Positions 9,899 to 19,324 of a stretch of 25,487 nt of DNA are shown one piece after another. Position numbers and translations under genes: made by a program. The DNA comes from Chara braunii. Lineage: Eukaryota > Streptophyta > Charophyceae > Charales > Characeae. How positions within the stretch are numbered: the stretch's first letter is position 1; each line of letters starts with the position of its first letter. Where the stretch lies: the NCBI GenBank assembly GCA_003427395.1, contig BFEA01000321.1:745474-770960 (forward strand), written 5' to 3'. The notes under the pieces are model-generated. The model was not told the DNA's origin, made no database searches, and was given only the letters and a program-made list of their open reading frames with translations.

Positions 9899-9942
9899 CT
9901 GATGAGTAGGTGAAACTCCGACGAAATAGTGACCTCACTTTC
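9899..9942 (+). ncRNA. Hammerhead-ribozyme-like core (degenerate)
   Basis: CTGATGA (9899-9905) is followed by a possible stem II: GTAGG (9906-9910) with CCGAC (9918-9922), four of five positions paired and one A-G mismatch. Then GAAA (9923-9926), a possible stem III (AGTGA 9928-9932 with TCACT 9935-9939), and a TTC cleavage-type triplet (9940-9942). The order would be a type I hammerhead with a short stem III, the layout known from Penelope-like elements and some satellite DNAs. Weak points: positions 15.2/16.2 are T-T, and I cannot find a stem I between the bases before 9899 and after 9942. It is either a decayed ribozyme or a coincidence. Confidence 0.35.
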
Positions 9943-10180
9943 GCTCCTACCCGTTTGTTGTCCTTTTCCCCCTCTCTGCCTCCAACCCAGGACAACTCTG
10001 GGAGCCTGTTTCATGTTGGAGCACGCCTCTGGGATCAGGATGTGCGTGGCACTGGGCGATAGGCATTGGGGAGTTCAGTACTACTGCGACTTTCTTCACA
10101 ACCATAAGGAGCTTTCGTGTGTCACTGTTGAAAACGAAAGTCCCTGCCTATCATTCGTACTCTGACCGACAACCCTCCTC

Positions 10181-10182
<2 letters not shown>

Positions 10183-10247
<65 letters not shown>
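10183..10247 (+). repeat. (AG)n microsatellite, 65 bp uninterrupted
   Basis: A pure AG tract, open as Arg-Glu on one strand and Leu-Ser on the other, which explains long but spurious frames here. Confidence 0.95.
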
Positions 10248-10249
<2 letters not shown>

Positions 10250-10590
10250 CGTGCTCGCGAGCATCTGCCCTGACGAGGGGGAGGATAACTTCGATGGAGC
10301 GGTCCAGATTGCACATGGACGACTGATCAGCCAGGCGCAGCGGTGTACATCTGGACCAGTCCACTTGAGGCCACAAACTTTAGGGTTGGAGCGTTAGTTC
10401 GGCGTCACGCTGCTAGAGCAACGCCCTCTTGCGAACATCTGCGAAAGAGCAGCGCTGGAGGAGTAGACTAGTACTTCAAGTTCTCTTCCCTCAACACCTT
10501 CTCTCCCCTCCCCACCTTCTCTCCTGTCTCCACCTGCATAGCCTTGCATCCGATCGGTTATTGACAATGACTAGTCCTTCCTTACACGGT

Positions 10591-10663
10591 GGTCGGCAGG
10601 TGCGTCATTCTCTTTTGTACAACCTTGTAATTTGTACATCAAAAGACAACGCACTTGCCGACC
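10591..10663 (+). repeat. ~73-bp foldback element H4, nearly fully paired
   Basis: GGTCGGCAGGTGCGT (10591-10605) pairs with ACGCACTTGCCGACC (10649-10663) over 15 of 15 positions, one as G-U. Inside, TCTTTT (10611-10616) pairs with AAAAGA (10641-10646) and GTACAA (10617-10622) pairs with TTGTAC (10632-10637). The whole element therefore folds as ~27 bp of stem with small internal loops and a 9-nt terminal loop. The shape would suit either a miniature foldback transposon or a small-RNA precursor. No target duplication is obvious. Confidence 0.8.
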
Positions 10664-10866
10664 CGGGTAAGCTTCTAAGGAAAGTGGGCCCATTTACCCT
10701 TAAGTACCTGGTCTGGCGGAGACCTTTCTTCTGTGTATGAGTCCCCTTCTTGCTGTGTGGCATGTGTGATGATAATCGTGTGCCAGTCAAAATCTGATGT
10801 GTCAGGTCCTATCTTTGAGTCTGGAGGTGCACTAAATACCATTACATCGTTGTCAATGTCTTCCAT

Positions 10867-11710
10867 TTGAGGCCACGCAGGTGGCTATTGCCTATTCCTC
10901 GCAGGGAAAAAGAGTCGACAACCAAAGGCAGAGAAAAGATCGACGGGACGTCTCCAACGCCGAGACGGAATATAAGTCGGCCAGAGGAGGGAACAATGAC
11001 GCCAAGCGCACCACGAAAGGCGAAAAGATTGCGTCAGAATAGTGAGAATGACGATGACATTATTGGCTACCCACACAAAGTTCAAATCGCGCAAGGCAGG
11101 GAGAAAACAAGCCAAGGGAGAGAAAAAGGAGGGAGCCGTGTGGAAAATAAGACCACAAGAGCAACTGACAGAGGTTTAGCGAGAAACAAATTTGCAATAC
11201 ATGAGAACAGCAGTGTGAGAAAGGGGAAAACGAAAAAATACGACAATCAGTTCGGTCGAGAAGAACACGATGAATTTCCTGAGTCGGAGCAAGACATGGA
11301 GGCGGAAGGGAAACGAGTCATGGGGTGGTCCAGCGTTCGAACTCTGCTTGGCGAGGGTGTTCTTTCACACGAGGAAAGACCAAGGGACTGGTGTGTCATT
11401 GCAACAACTTGCATTTGCAGAGATGGTAATAAAAAATGAGGTATTGCAATGCGCGAAGAAAACTCGAGTGGACGAAAAAATCTCGGAGATGACAGAGATT
11501 AAAAGAGAAACTATTGCATCCGTCGAGGCACGAGACACATGTGTGAACTTCAACATCTTCAACCTTGATCGGTCAATGACTGTGGCTGATAAAACACTCA
11601 TCTTGTTCCAAGCAGGGTTGCCGGCTGAACAACACGGTGACGTTCGTGCCACGTTGTTCACTGATGAAGACTACATGTTTCAACACAAGGCTACTTCATC
11701 AGCAGTGTAG
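10867..11710 (+). pseudogene. Charged unrecognised protein, probably frameshifted
   Basis: I do not recognise this protein. A frame at 10867-11439 encodes a Lys/Arg/Glu-rich chain with a basic PRKAKRLRQ patch that looks like a nuclear-localisation signal. An overlapping frame at 11270-11710 (plus one) encodes a better-ordered segment with VSLQQLAFAEMVIKNEVLQ, MTEIKRETIASVEARD and MTVADKTLILFQAGLP. The two could be one protein joined by a frameshift between about 11290 and 11345, or two chance frames. Both are free of simple repeats, which makes the second part the more credible coding piece. The end at 11710 is about 95 bp before a (GA)n tract. Confidence 0.3.
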
Positions 11711-11804
11711 GAGAGCATATGAATACGACAAACAACACATGATTCAATATGCTCTTATATCGTGAATAAAGGACAACAATTGCAAGGGATAAAGTTATAA
11801 TTTG

Positions 11805-11805
<1 letters not shown>

Positions 11806-11849
<44 letters not shown>

Positions 11850-11904
11850 CCGAGAGATAGATAAATAGAGAGGCAGATAGATAGATAGATAGATGGATAG
11901 ATAG

Positions 11905-11936
<32 letters not shown>

Positions 11937-11944
11937 AGAGAGAG
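11806..11944 (+). repeat. Compound (GA)n/(GATA)n microsatellite
   Basis: A GA tract (11806-11843), a short interrupted stretch, an imperfect GATA/GATG array (about 11860-11932) and a further GA tract. Translations give long Leu-Ser or Ile-Tyr-Leu-Ser repeats on the minus strand, which are not real proteins. Confidence 0.95.
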
Positions 11945-12478
11945 GAAAAAAAATAAAAAAATGCAAGGCAAAAAGTGGGAAATACAGTTTGAAACCTCTT
12001 TCATTGGTCTACTTTTGCATTCAGTTGTTGAGGTCTTGTCATTCTTGCGTCCACTTCTTAGATACTTTATGTACATTATACATAAAATGATGTTGTGCAA
12101 GCAAGGAAGGGAGACAGCTTTGCGATAACATGCTAAATCTTTTGTTCAGGAATGTAGTTGTACAAACTGTTATCGTTTTGTCAATAACATATTGAAGAAC
12201 GATTTTCGATATCTTTTTTTTTTTTTCGTAGAGAATATGTTATGACCAGTGCTTATTTTAGGGAGTGCTCGAAATAGACCGCCCTCACCAGAACGATAAT
12301 CGTGATGCAATTATATCTTTATTTTGTTGTCAGAATGAAACTGTACATTACAATCGACATTGTAAGTGTACTTTGCTCTTCCTCGTGCATCTTTATAGTG
12401 TTGGTTTCGTATACACATCATGATGTCGTTCGCTGCATCTGATGGATGATGGATTATATTGTTCGTTTTACAAACGAG
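11945..12478. other. AT-rich gene-free DNA
   Basis: AT-rich DNA between two microsatellites, with an 11-base or longer T-run near 12212. No coding frame of interest. Confidence 0.6.
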
Positions 12479-12576
12479 TCCTCTTTCTCTCTCTCTCTCT
12501 CTCACTCTCTCTTTCTCTCTCCGTGGTTTGCCCCTTTCCAACCAAAATACACACACACACACGCACACACACACAC
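12479..12576 (+). repeat. (CT)n then (AC)n microsatellites
   Basis: Interrupted (CT)n at 12479-12522 and (AC)n at about 12549-12576, separated by unique sequence. Apparent frames across them on both strands are artefacts. Confidence 0.9.
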
Positions 12577-12964
12577 TCATATACACACGTACTAAAAAAC
12601 ATTGGATACACATAAACTTTAAAAAAATGACACAAATTGAGAGAATATGATGTCTGCAGTTCTTTTCAACATTTGGCACTGCATGTTGAACACGTACGAG
12701 TAACATGTGACACTGCATGTGACCCTCTGACAACTGCTTCCTTGTTCTTTGTGGTAAAGGGTGTATGTGAATTACAATATATTGCAAAAGACAAAAACCT
12801 TTGATTAAATGCACCGGACAATAATCGCACCTTAATTTCTTGATTTAAATACAATTTTATGACTAAAGGAGTGTGAAACAGTGTACGAAGGATTCTGAGT
12901 AATCATCTTATATTCTACGGACATTGCATGTCCGTTCGCAATGTATACTTCTTTGACGCGTCGT

Positions 12965-13036
12965 AGTTGGCAGGTGCGTTGTAATATCATACAAAATATT
13001 GCAGTCATATTGAAAATGAATACGCACCTGCTGACG
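12965..13036 (+). repeat. ~72-bp foldback element H5
   Basis: AGTTGGCAGGTGCGT at the left end faces ACGCACCTGCTGACG at the right end. 14 of 15 positions pair, two as G-U, including a perfect 10-bp inner block GCAGGTGCGT/ACGCACCTGC. It shares its arms with H4 but not its internal sequence. Confidence 0.75.
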
Positions 13037-13720
13037 AACGTAGCATTGAAGACAAAAATAGTTAAAGTTATGTAGTTGCGGAACATTATTATCAGAATCA
13101 GTGACAGCCATGTATTGCTTTGACAATCTCTTTGTTTAAAGTATGTTGGCACACACTTGGCGACGACATCACCCCTGTATCATCCCTGTTCCTTGGACAA
13201 GGGGAAACCCACACATTTCATAACATACGTAGACTACAAAATACAATGTAATTCGTTTTTTTCACCGCTAAATTTTCGAAAGTGAGCAGCAACGAAAACG
13301 GAGTCTTCTCAGTACAATATTGTGTCTGTTTGTTGTAATAAAGAGTGATGACTATTCGTAGCGGACGAATATTTTTTTTTTACATTTTTTGAACGGTGTT
13401 GGTAAACTGTTTGTAAACAGACTTTCAACAATTTTTAAACAGGAGAGGCTGTTTTTGTATACATTTTCAACATAACTTCAACTGATTACAAACTACTGGT
13501 CCATCACTGGAATGATATTGTCCTGTATGACCAGTGTATTCAAAAGGAAGATTTCATTGGCATCCCATGTGTTCAACAGGATACCCTCATAAATTGTGTA
13601 GGGAACCTGATTTTCAACAGTTGAATGTAGTACAAATCATACTAAAATTCTGCATGTTCCGAAACTGCATTTTTTCTGTTGGAATCTTTTACTCCCACCT
13701 CCTTCGTCCGCCATAGCTGA
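13037..13720. other. AT-rich gene-free DNA
   Basis: AT-rich DNA with T-runs (13372-13381). A 60-codon plus-strand frame at 13534-13716 has no recognisable feature. I see nothing functional. Confidence 0.55.
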
Positions 13721-14340
13721 GCGCAGTCTATCCTTCTTACTAACCTCTATCTACTCACTCATCCTCCAAACTATCACTATCATCAAGTTCGCCCGGGGCC
13801 AAAACCCCGGGATCGCTTCTTCCCCCCCTCGATTTCATTCAGGATCGAGAGCGGGGAGCGTTCTTCCCTGTGCCCGACTCTTCCTCCTGCCATCTCCGCG
13901 TTCGAATGCACCCGACGCTCCTCGCCGTCCTGTTTCATTCACCGCTTCTTCATCCTGCCGCCCCGCTGCTTTCTCACGCACCCCGCTGCACTAGCACCTG
14001 GCAACTCCGATGACTCGGCCCCATCGCCCATCGGTCTCGGGCGCTTCGCCCATTGCTCCTTGGCCCCCTCTCCGAATGAATCCGGCGCTGAAATGCGCCC
14101 GGATTCGTTCCCTACACCAGTCTCCGAGTCCTCCCTACTGCTACCCATCACCCACTGAGCTACTAGCTTGTTCTTCTCGTCCTGCGCTTCCCCTGCGATA
14201 GCGCTCTGCCTTACCTCCGCCCGCACCTCATACTGACGGCCTCCGACCAGTTGTCTCGTCCGTCTTCCTTGTCTCCCTTTCAACGCTCCCTGCGCTGCTC
14301 TGTGCGTTAACTCAGGCCCCCCCAACGGAGTCGCTTGAAT
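13721..14340. other. GC-rich DNA with hairpin, adjoining rRNA piece
   Basis: Composition switches to GC-rich. CCCGGGG (13792-13798) and CCCCGGG (13805-13811) form a 7-bp hairpin with a 6-nt loop. A minus-strand frame at 13939-14325 (128 codons, Gly/Arg/Glu-rich) runs up to the rRNA-like segment. It has no domain I recognise, and GC-rich DNA leaves such frames open easily, so I leave it uncalled. Confidence 0.4.
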
Positions 14341-14344
14341 TAAT

Positions 14345-14645
14345 CAGCGGGACGGTAGTCATCGAAGTTAACATCTGCTAGGAAGGGAGTAACAACTCCC
14401 CTGCCGAGTCAATCAACCCTGAGAATGGGCGGCCGTCCAGCACACGGCCCATACCCAGCCTGGCTGCTATGTCGAGTGGGAGGGCATCGGCCCGCTGCTA
14501 AGTCTGCAGCATGAACCCGGTTTGAGGGCGGGTCCTGTTGCAGGTCTTGGTGGTAGTAGCAAATATTTCAAATGAAAACTTAGATGGCCGAGGTGGGGGC
14601 GGGTTTCATCTGTCCCTGCAGGCTGCCGATGGGCCAGCCTTCCGC
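14345..14645 (+). rRNA. LSU (25S/28S) rRNA fragment, plus strand, degenerate
   Basis: Matches conserved eukaryotic cytosolic LSU rRNA from memory. The CTAAGGA(G)..GTAACAACTC block appears as CTAGGAAGGGAGTAACAACTC, followed by CTGCCGA(A/G)TCAA. Then comes GATCTTGGTGGTAGTAGC-AAATATT (here GGTCTTGGTGGTAGTAGC, about 14546-14563), and TTCAAATGARAACTT with a following GGCCGA. Many substitutions and small indels mean this is a pseudogene piece. Similarity fades near 14645. Confidence 0.75.
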
Positions 14646-14679
14646 ACAGCCAAAACCCCGACAACCTCCTAACGGTGCC

Positions 14680-15020
14680 CCCTGTCCCCACCCCATTCAA
14701 GCATGGTTCACCATCTATCAGGCGCCAAAAGCACGCTCACACTCAAACCTCTCACAGCAGGTGGTGGGTGGCGGACTGCGTGCCCCCGCAGAGGGTTCCC
14801 GCCACTAAGGTTTCTTCCGCCTCGTGGGCTAATCACCCACCGGTTTACACACACGTTACACCTTCCTTGGCCCGTTTATCTAAAAATGGGCGGAGTAGAG
14901 AAATTCCGCCAGCGCCCCGAACGTGTAGGAGCCCAATCGAACCGTCAAAGGAGGCGCAAGTTCAAGGTCCTCGGCCGTTGTGGCGGCCACTTAAACCTGG
15001 CGTCACGTCCAAGTCAAAGA
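14680..15020 (-). rRNA. LSU rRNA fragment, minus strand, degenerate
   Basis: On the plus strand this reads as the reverse complement of the 5' third of LSU rRNA. Recognisable blocks are CCCCA(Y)TCA(A/G)GCATRGTTCACC (about 14689-14712), CCCGCAGAGGG..CCCGCC (about 14787-14802), CGTGGGCTAATCACCC, and CCTTGGCCCGTTTATCTAAAAATGGGCGG (about 14869-14891), equivalent to the conserved CCTTGGTCCGTGTTTCAAGACGGG. Beyond about 14905 it enters a region that diverges quickly in LSU, so the far end is uncertain. It lies head-on to the other fragment, within about 35 bp. Confidence 0.7.
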
Positions 15021-15700
15021 GCGCCGGATCATAAAAAAAAGTATCACAAAAATAAGAAAAATATCTAGAAACTTTTAATCGTGCAAAGACGATGGACGAG
15101 GGCAAAGGAGAATGCTAACACCGTTCTAACGCTGCCTTCGGCAAAAACAAGGGGAATAGCCCCACCGGGCTCTCAACCCCACCGTTCTGTCCGCGCCACT
15201 CTAATCCCCTGTCACCGCCGCTTGGTCTCGATCCATGAACCTCTCTGACGAATGTCAGTTACTGTAACCAATAGCGCTAGGCCTGAGTCTGGGTCTAGCT
15301 CTGGCAGCCGCCTAATTAAACAGACATCGCACGAAGCGCGGGTCTACTGAAACACTTTCAGAAGTCACCTTGTTGTCGGTGCCGTCTTCCGCTCGTACGC
15401 TTAGATCACAGGCAAGCACGTAAATCAACGAGACATTATTTTTTCAATCCCTATTTAATCAGATAAAATTCTGGCTGGCGATCACGCCGCCGACTCTTCA
15501 GTCATCAACAAGTAAGAAGATCACGCGCACCTCAAAAATTCGTGCGCCCACACACTCTCTATTCTAGTCAACCATCTAGTCAACGTAAATCACAAACGCA
15601 GTCGCGCCTAACGCGGTATGCTTAAACTTTAACCCAAACTTCCTTTCTGTCGCTTGCAAAACCCAGGGCGGATACCCTTGTAAGGGTATTCGCACCGACA
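15021..15700. other. Gene-free DNA with one inverted repeat
   Basis: I could not match this to LSU or SSU rRNA or to a protein. ATACCCTT (15672-15679) and AAGGGTAT (15682-15689) form an 8-bp inverted repeat with a 2-base spacer, just before the first 486-bp duplicate. Confidence 0.45.
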
Positions 15701-15702
15701 CC

Positions 15703-16188
15703 GGAGCCCTCGATATCTTTCATAGTTGCCAGGTTACGGCTTATTGTTGTCTTGAGAGAGTTCTCAACATCGTTTTCATACGTATCGACAGTCTCAAACA
15801 GTTGGGTAAGTCCATAGTCGATTCGGAGACCTCAAAGAGTCGAGCTAAGTCATAATCGTCATCATGTTGGATGGTACCAAACAGGTGTGCCAGCTCATAG
15901 CTAAGGTCCGACTCGACGGTCTCAGAGAGTTGAGCCAGCTCACAGCTGATATCCGGCTCAAACCCATAGCTTGTGTTCGAATCCCCTGCCCCCTTGCTAT
16001 GAGTATCGCCAGTCTTTTTCAAGTCTCTGCATTCTTCAATCATTGGTATCACTTTCAGTGTCGTGGTTCAATCTACCCATGTTTCATGAATAACCTTCGG
16101 TCCTTCATCCCTCGACGAGACTTTAATATCAAGGTTAGTATTATCGACTTCATTTTCATCTGATTCCTCACTCACTTCCTTACCACAA
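15703..16188 (-). repeat. 486-bp direct repeat, copy 1
   Basis: Nearly identical to 16652-17137 (about 20 substitutions by eye, no indel that I can see within it). It begins GGAGCCCTCGATATCTTT and ends CACTTCCTTACCACA. On the minus strand it contains the 15-residue repeat domain (open at 15741-16052). A TGA just upstream of that open stretch is present in both copies. A one-base shift inside the 15-residue repeats is also shared. Confidence 0.9.
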
Positions 16189-16681
16189 CTAGGCAACTAG
16201 TCATGAAAACGTAGTAAACTGATTGGCTGAAGCTCGAGCAGCAGCACCTGCCACGATATGCACAAGCGCACGCAGAGACAAGGGTCAACAGCAAGAGGGA
16301 AAGACGACCCAAGTCTATATTCCAGTCTCGCATCTCAACCACAATTTCCGAACCTGCTACCGAAATTTCAGCCCTGACCAAGTCCTTGTCCTCGAATCTC
16401 CTCACATCCACAGCGGGTTTCTCCGCTTCCAATTTCTCCTCAAGTCCTGACATTTTTATAATTTTCATCGACATGTTTTTCGGACTATCGACATCTGCAA
16501 CAAATTTCACTTCCATCACGGTTCTTTCCTCACCTTCTTGGTCAAACGCGAGTGGGTTATCACCCTCCTGATTTGCTAAACAGTCCTCAATGAACTTGCC
16601 CCCAATACTCATCACCTCGCACTTACTTATTAACTTGCATTGATCCATTCTGGAGCCCTCGATATCTTTTGTAGTTGCCAT
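16172..16681 (-). pseudogene. Segment between the duplicates, coding-like then broken
   Basis: Minus-strand frame of 169 codons. The first ~115 residues are acidic and well mixed (for example MDQCKLISKCEVMSIGGKF and VDVRRFEDKDLVRAEISVAG) and follow on from the repeat domain. After RDWNIDLGR the translation turns into Leu/Cys/Ser runs, which suggests loss of the original frame. No known domain. It most likely belonged to the same retroelement protein as the flanking pieces. Confidence 0.4.
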
Positions 16682-17137
16682 GTTACGGTTTATTGTTGTC
16701 TTGAGAGAGTTCTCAACATCCTTTTCATACGTATCGACAGTCTCAAACAGTTAGGTAAGTCCATAGTCGATTCGGAGGCCTCAAAGAGTCGAGCGAAGTC
16801 ATAATCGTCATCATGTTCGATGGTACCAAACAGTTGTGCCAGCTCATAGCTAAGGTCCGACTCGACGGTCTCAGAGAGTTGAGCCAGCTCACAGCTGATA
16901 TCCGGCTCAAGCCCATAGCTTATGTCCGAATCCCCTGCCCCCTTGCTATGAGTATCGCCAGTCTTTTTCAAGTCTCTGCATTCTTCAATCATTGGTATCA
17001 CTTTCAGTATCGTGGTTCAATCTACCCATGTTTCCTGAATAACCTTCGGTCCTTCGCCCCTCGACGATACTTTAATATCAAGGCTAGTATTATCGACTTC
17101 ATTTTCATCGGATTCCTCACTCACTTCCTTACCACAC
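16652..17137 (-). repeat. 486-bp direct repeat, copy 2
   Basis: Partner of 15703-16188, offset 949 bp, same orientation. Its minus-strand frame 16690-17001 holds three clear 15-residue units starting at residues 34, 49 and 64 (pattern D-x-x-Y-x-L-A-x-L-F-x-T-V-x-x). The frame 17017-17619 runs directly into it through one in-frame TGA. Copy 2 has an extra stop in the continuing frame (a CAA in copy 1 is TAA here). Confidence 0.9.
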
Positions 17138-17619
17138 ACTAGAGCTACTTCAGGATCTTCCTCGCAACTTTTGAACCGAATGTTCGAAACTCCAACCGTC
17201 AGACTATCATTCGGGTCGAGGTCCTCCTCAAACCGAAAACTTGATACCCAAAACTCTCCCTCCTCTGACTCTTTCACTGTCTTCGCTTTAATGCCAATAT
17301 TCATCTCCGTAGAAGTTCGACAGAGTATATATTCCTCCTTATTCTCTTCTGTATACCGGTTCTCTTCAAACCTGATACTCGGCACCCTAATTTCTCTAGG
17401 AACCACCTCCTGCGTTGTTCCTACTTTAATGTCAGTATTCATCTTCATAGAAGGCCTACATGATATACCTTTCTTATCATCACATTTGATCCTTCTCCAC
17501 TCATTTAGCTCGACGGCTTTCTCATGATTTTTTTCTCGTCTGTCTGTATACTCTTGTTGTAAAAGAACCTCCAACGATTCTGCGCTCCATCGAAGTGAGA
17601 CGTTCGTCATTCTCTTCAT
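17017..17619 (-). pseudogene. Gag-downstream region with 46-residue repeats
   Basis: A 200-codon minus-strand frame following the gag-like domain. Residues 54-99 and 100-145 are an imperfect 46-residue tandem repeat: C-R-x-S-x-x-M-N at 54 and 100, and S-x-R-F-E-E at 81 and 127. A shorter third RF(K) echo lies at 148. The chain is rich in Glu and Lys and has no zinc knuckle or protease motif. Upstream toward 17778 the frame is broken by a TGA and a shift in a charged stretch that reads like a coiled coil. Function is unknown; position suggests the C-terminal half of a Gag-type protein. Confidence 0.5.
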
Positions 17620-17777
17620 CCTCTCTCGTTCAGTCCTTAAGGCTTCAATCTCCTCGACCGTTTCTCATCCTTTCGTATGTGATCTCCTTCGTTCTTCCTC
17701 TTCTTCTCTATTTCTCCAACGCCTATCTTGAAATCCCCTATCGTCGTCCTTCTTCCAGTTGCCGCGTTTCCTCCTTT

Positions 17778-18344
17778 TCATTCCCCTCTATCTCTACTTA
17801 CTTTACCTTTGTCAGGTGGTATGAACTCTCTTACATCCTCATCACTGAATTGTTTTCCTAAACGGCTTCCAGGTACTCTTTTCCCTAGTTTCTCCAACAT
17901 CCCAAGTAGATGAGCTTTGGCATCCAGTTCCCCAGTCTGCAAAGCCAATGCCCTTGTCTGAGTGAACGACACCCTTTTAGTGGGCATGTTCTCCACAACA
18001 AACTCTCTTCTCGCGATAGGTAGAGTCCCTATGAATATATCGCATCGTTCTATCTTACCGAGAAACCCATTTTCTATCAATGGTTCAGATGTCGTCTCAA
18101 AGCGTCTTGCAAACGCCACTAACGTCTCTCCTTCCTCCTTCATCTCCTTTAAGTCTTCGACTGAGTACAAGATATCGTCGCAAGCAAAGACTCGAGACAA
18201 TCGTTCTCTGAAAGTTGCCCACTTCCTATCTTCGGGTATAGCGCCACATACATCTTTGTCTAGTTTGAAATCTGTGTGATTAATGAATCCAATTATGGCT
18301 TCCCGATCGGTCAATCCTGCTCTCAAGGCATAAACTTCTTAGTC
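17778..18344 (-). pseudogene. Retrotransposon gag-like domain, relic
   Basis: Minus-strand frame open from 18326 to 17778, with in-frame coding sense extending to about 18341 before a TAA. Residues 36-50 (W-A-T-F-R-E-R-L-S-R-V-F) and 59-77 (L-K-E-M-K-E-E-G-E-T-L-V-A-F-A-R-R-F-E) fit the retrotransposon-gag capsid pattern of a W-x-x-F, a following L/F helix and an E-x-V-x-x-Y/F-x-x-R-F segment. Gag forms the virus-like particle of LTR elements. No zinc knuckle, protease, reverse transcriptase or integrase follows on this strand before the rRNA pieces. So this is a pol-less remnant or a non-autonomous element. Confidence 0.6.
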
Positions 18345-19320
18345 ATTCGGGAATTCGGCGGTTGGTAGGACAAGGGACCGTACAACTGTCTATATCCCAT
18401 AGTATATGGACTTGGTCTACATGGTGGCTCATATCGTCCTTCTCACCGAGTCTCTTCTACTCCGTTCGTCATCCTTTCTCCTCCATCAGAACTCTCCACC
18501 CCCATCTTTCTCTCCGGATCTTTCTCTTTTTTCGTAGTATCTCCTTCCTGGAACTAACATCATATGATAAGTACTTTCTGATTCCATTCGCGCCCCATCC
18601 AGGTCATCAGTCGATCCAACTAATCAATGAGTAAATGGCTACGATATTCTCTCTGACGCTTGTGCAACCCACTCTTGACTGGTGAGGTCATAAACGCACA
18701 CAACAGGCCACCAATGATCACCCCTGCATCCCTTCAAGACGTCAACAGGCCTAGGAAAGAACCGCCCTTTGGCGAATCTTCCCCTACCCTCATGTCAAGA
18801 AGGAGGTTGGATCAATGTACCATCGTCGCTGGCCTACCTCCTACGTCGCGACCTGGACACGAGCTGACCAACTCATGTGTCCTAGGGTGGACCGAAGTCA
18901 CACGAGAACTAAGGGGCGGTGTCTCACTCGTGCATCCTCACACTCCTATCCATGCCTCTACTCGGCCCACCTCATGCATGGTCGACCTCGACTTGTGCGG
19001 TGTATCAATCCCCCCAGCTATCCATCAGGATCAGCTAGCCTATCTAGTCCCTGCCCAACTCCTTGCAGATCTGGGGCGCTTCTGCCCTCCCCTTCAATCC
19101 CTCCAGTTCATCCTCTACTCACTATTTTCTCTCTCAGAGTCAAATTAGGGAAGACTCACCAAAGGGTAGGGAAATATCAGAATCATTCCTCTCAATCACA
19201 AGGATACAGCAAGAAGAAAATGCATAAAATCACGAAAAAGTGAAGAAATCAATGGAATCATGAAATGCAGAAATCAAAATCTCACCCGAGAACGTCGATC
19301 ACATACCGGTTACGAGTCGT
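18345..19320. other. Unassigned DNA upstream of the gag relic
   Basis: By position this would hold the 5' leader or LTR of the minus-strand element. I found no convincing primer-binding site and no partner LTR. Open frames at 18660-19148 and 18815-19243 (plus) overlap in different frames and show no domain. Confidence 0.4.
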
Positions 19321-19324
19321 CGAC

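Noticed and set aside
11640-11710. Minus-strand CTGATGA followed by GAAAC and GTC, another hammerhead-like order
   Set aside because: The would-be stem II pairs only through weak G-U and A-T contacts and stem III has no arms. The stretch also lies in the more protein-like frame. Likely chance.
11691-12100. Minus-strand frames rich in Leu-Ser and Ile-Tyr-Leu-Ser
   Set aside because: Direct translation of the (GA)n/(GATA)n microsatellite.
13939-14325. 128-codon minus-strand frame as a gene
   Set aside because: GC-rich DNA keeps frames open by chance, no domain was seen, and the frame runs up to the rRNA fragment.
15021-15700. Continuation of rRNA beyond the minus-strand LSU piece
   Set aside because: I compared it from memory with LSU and SSU in both directions and found no conserved block.
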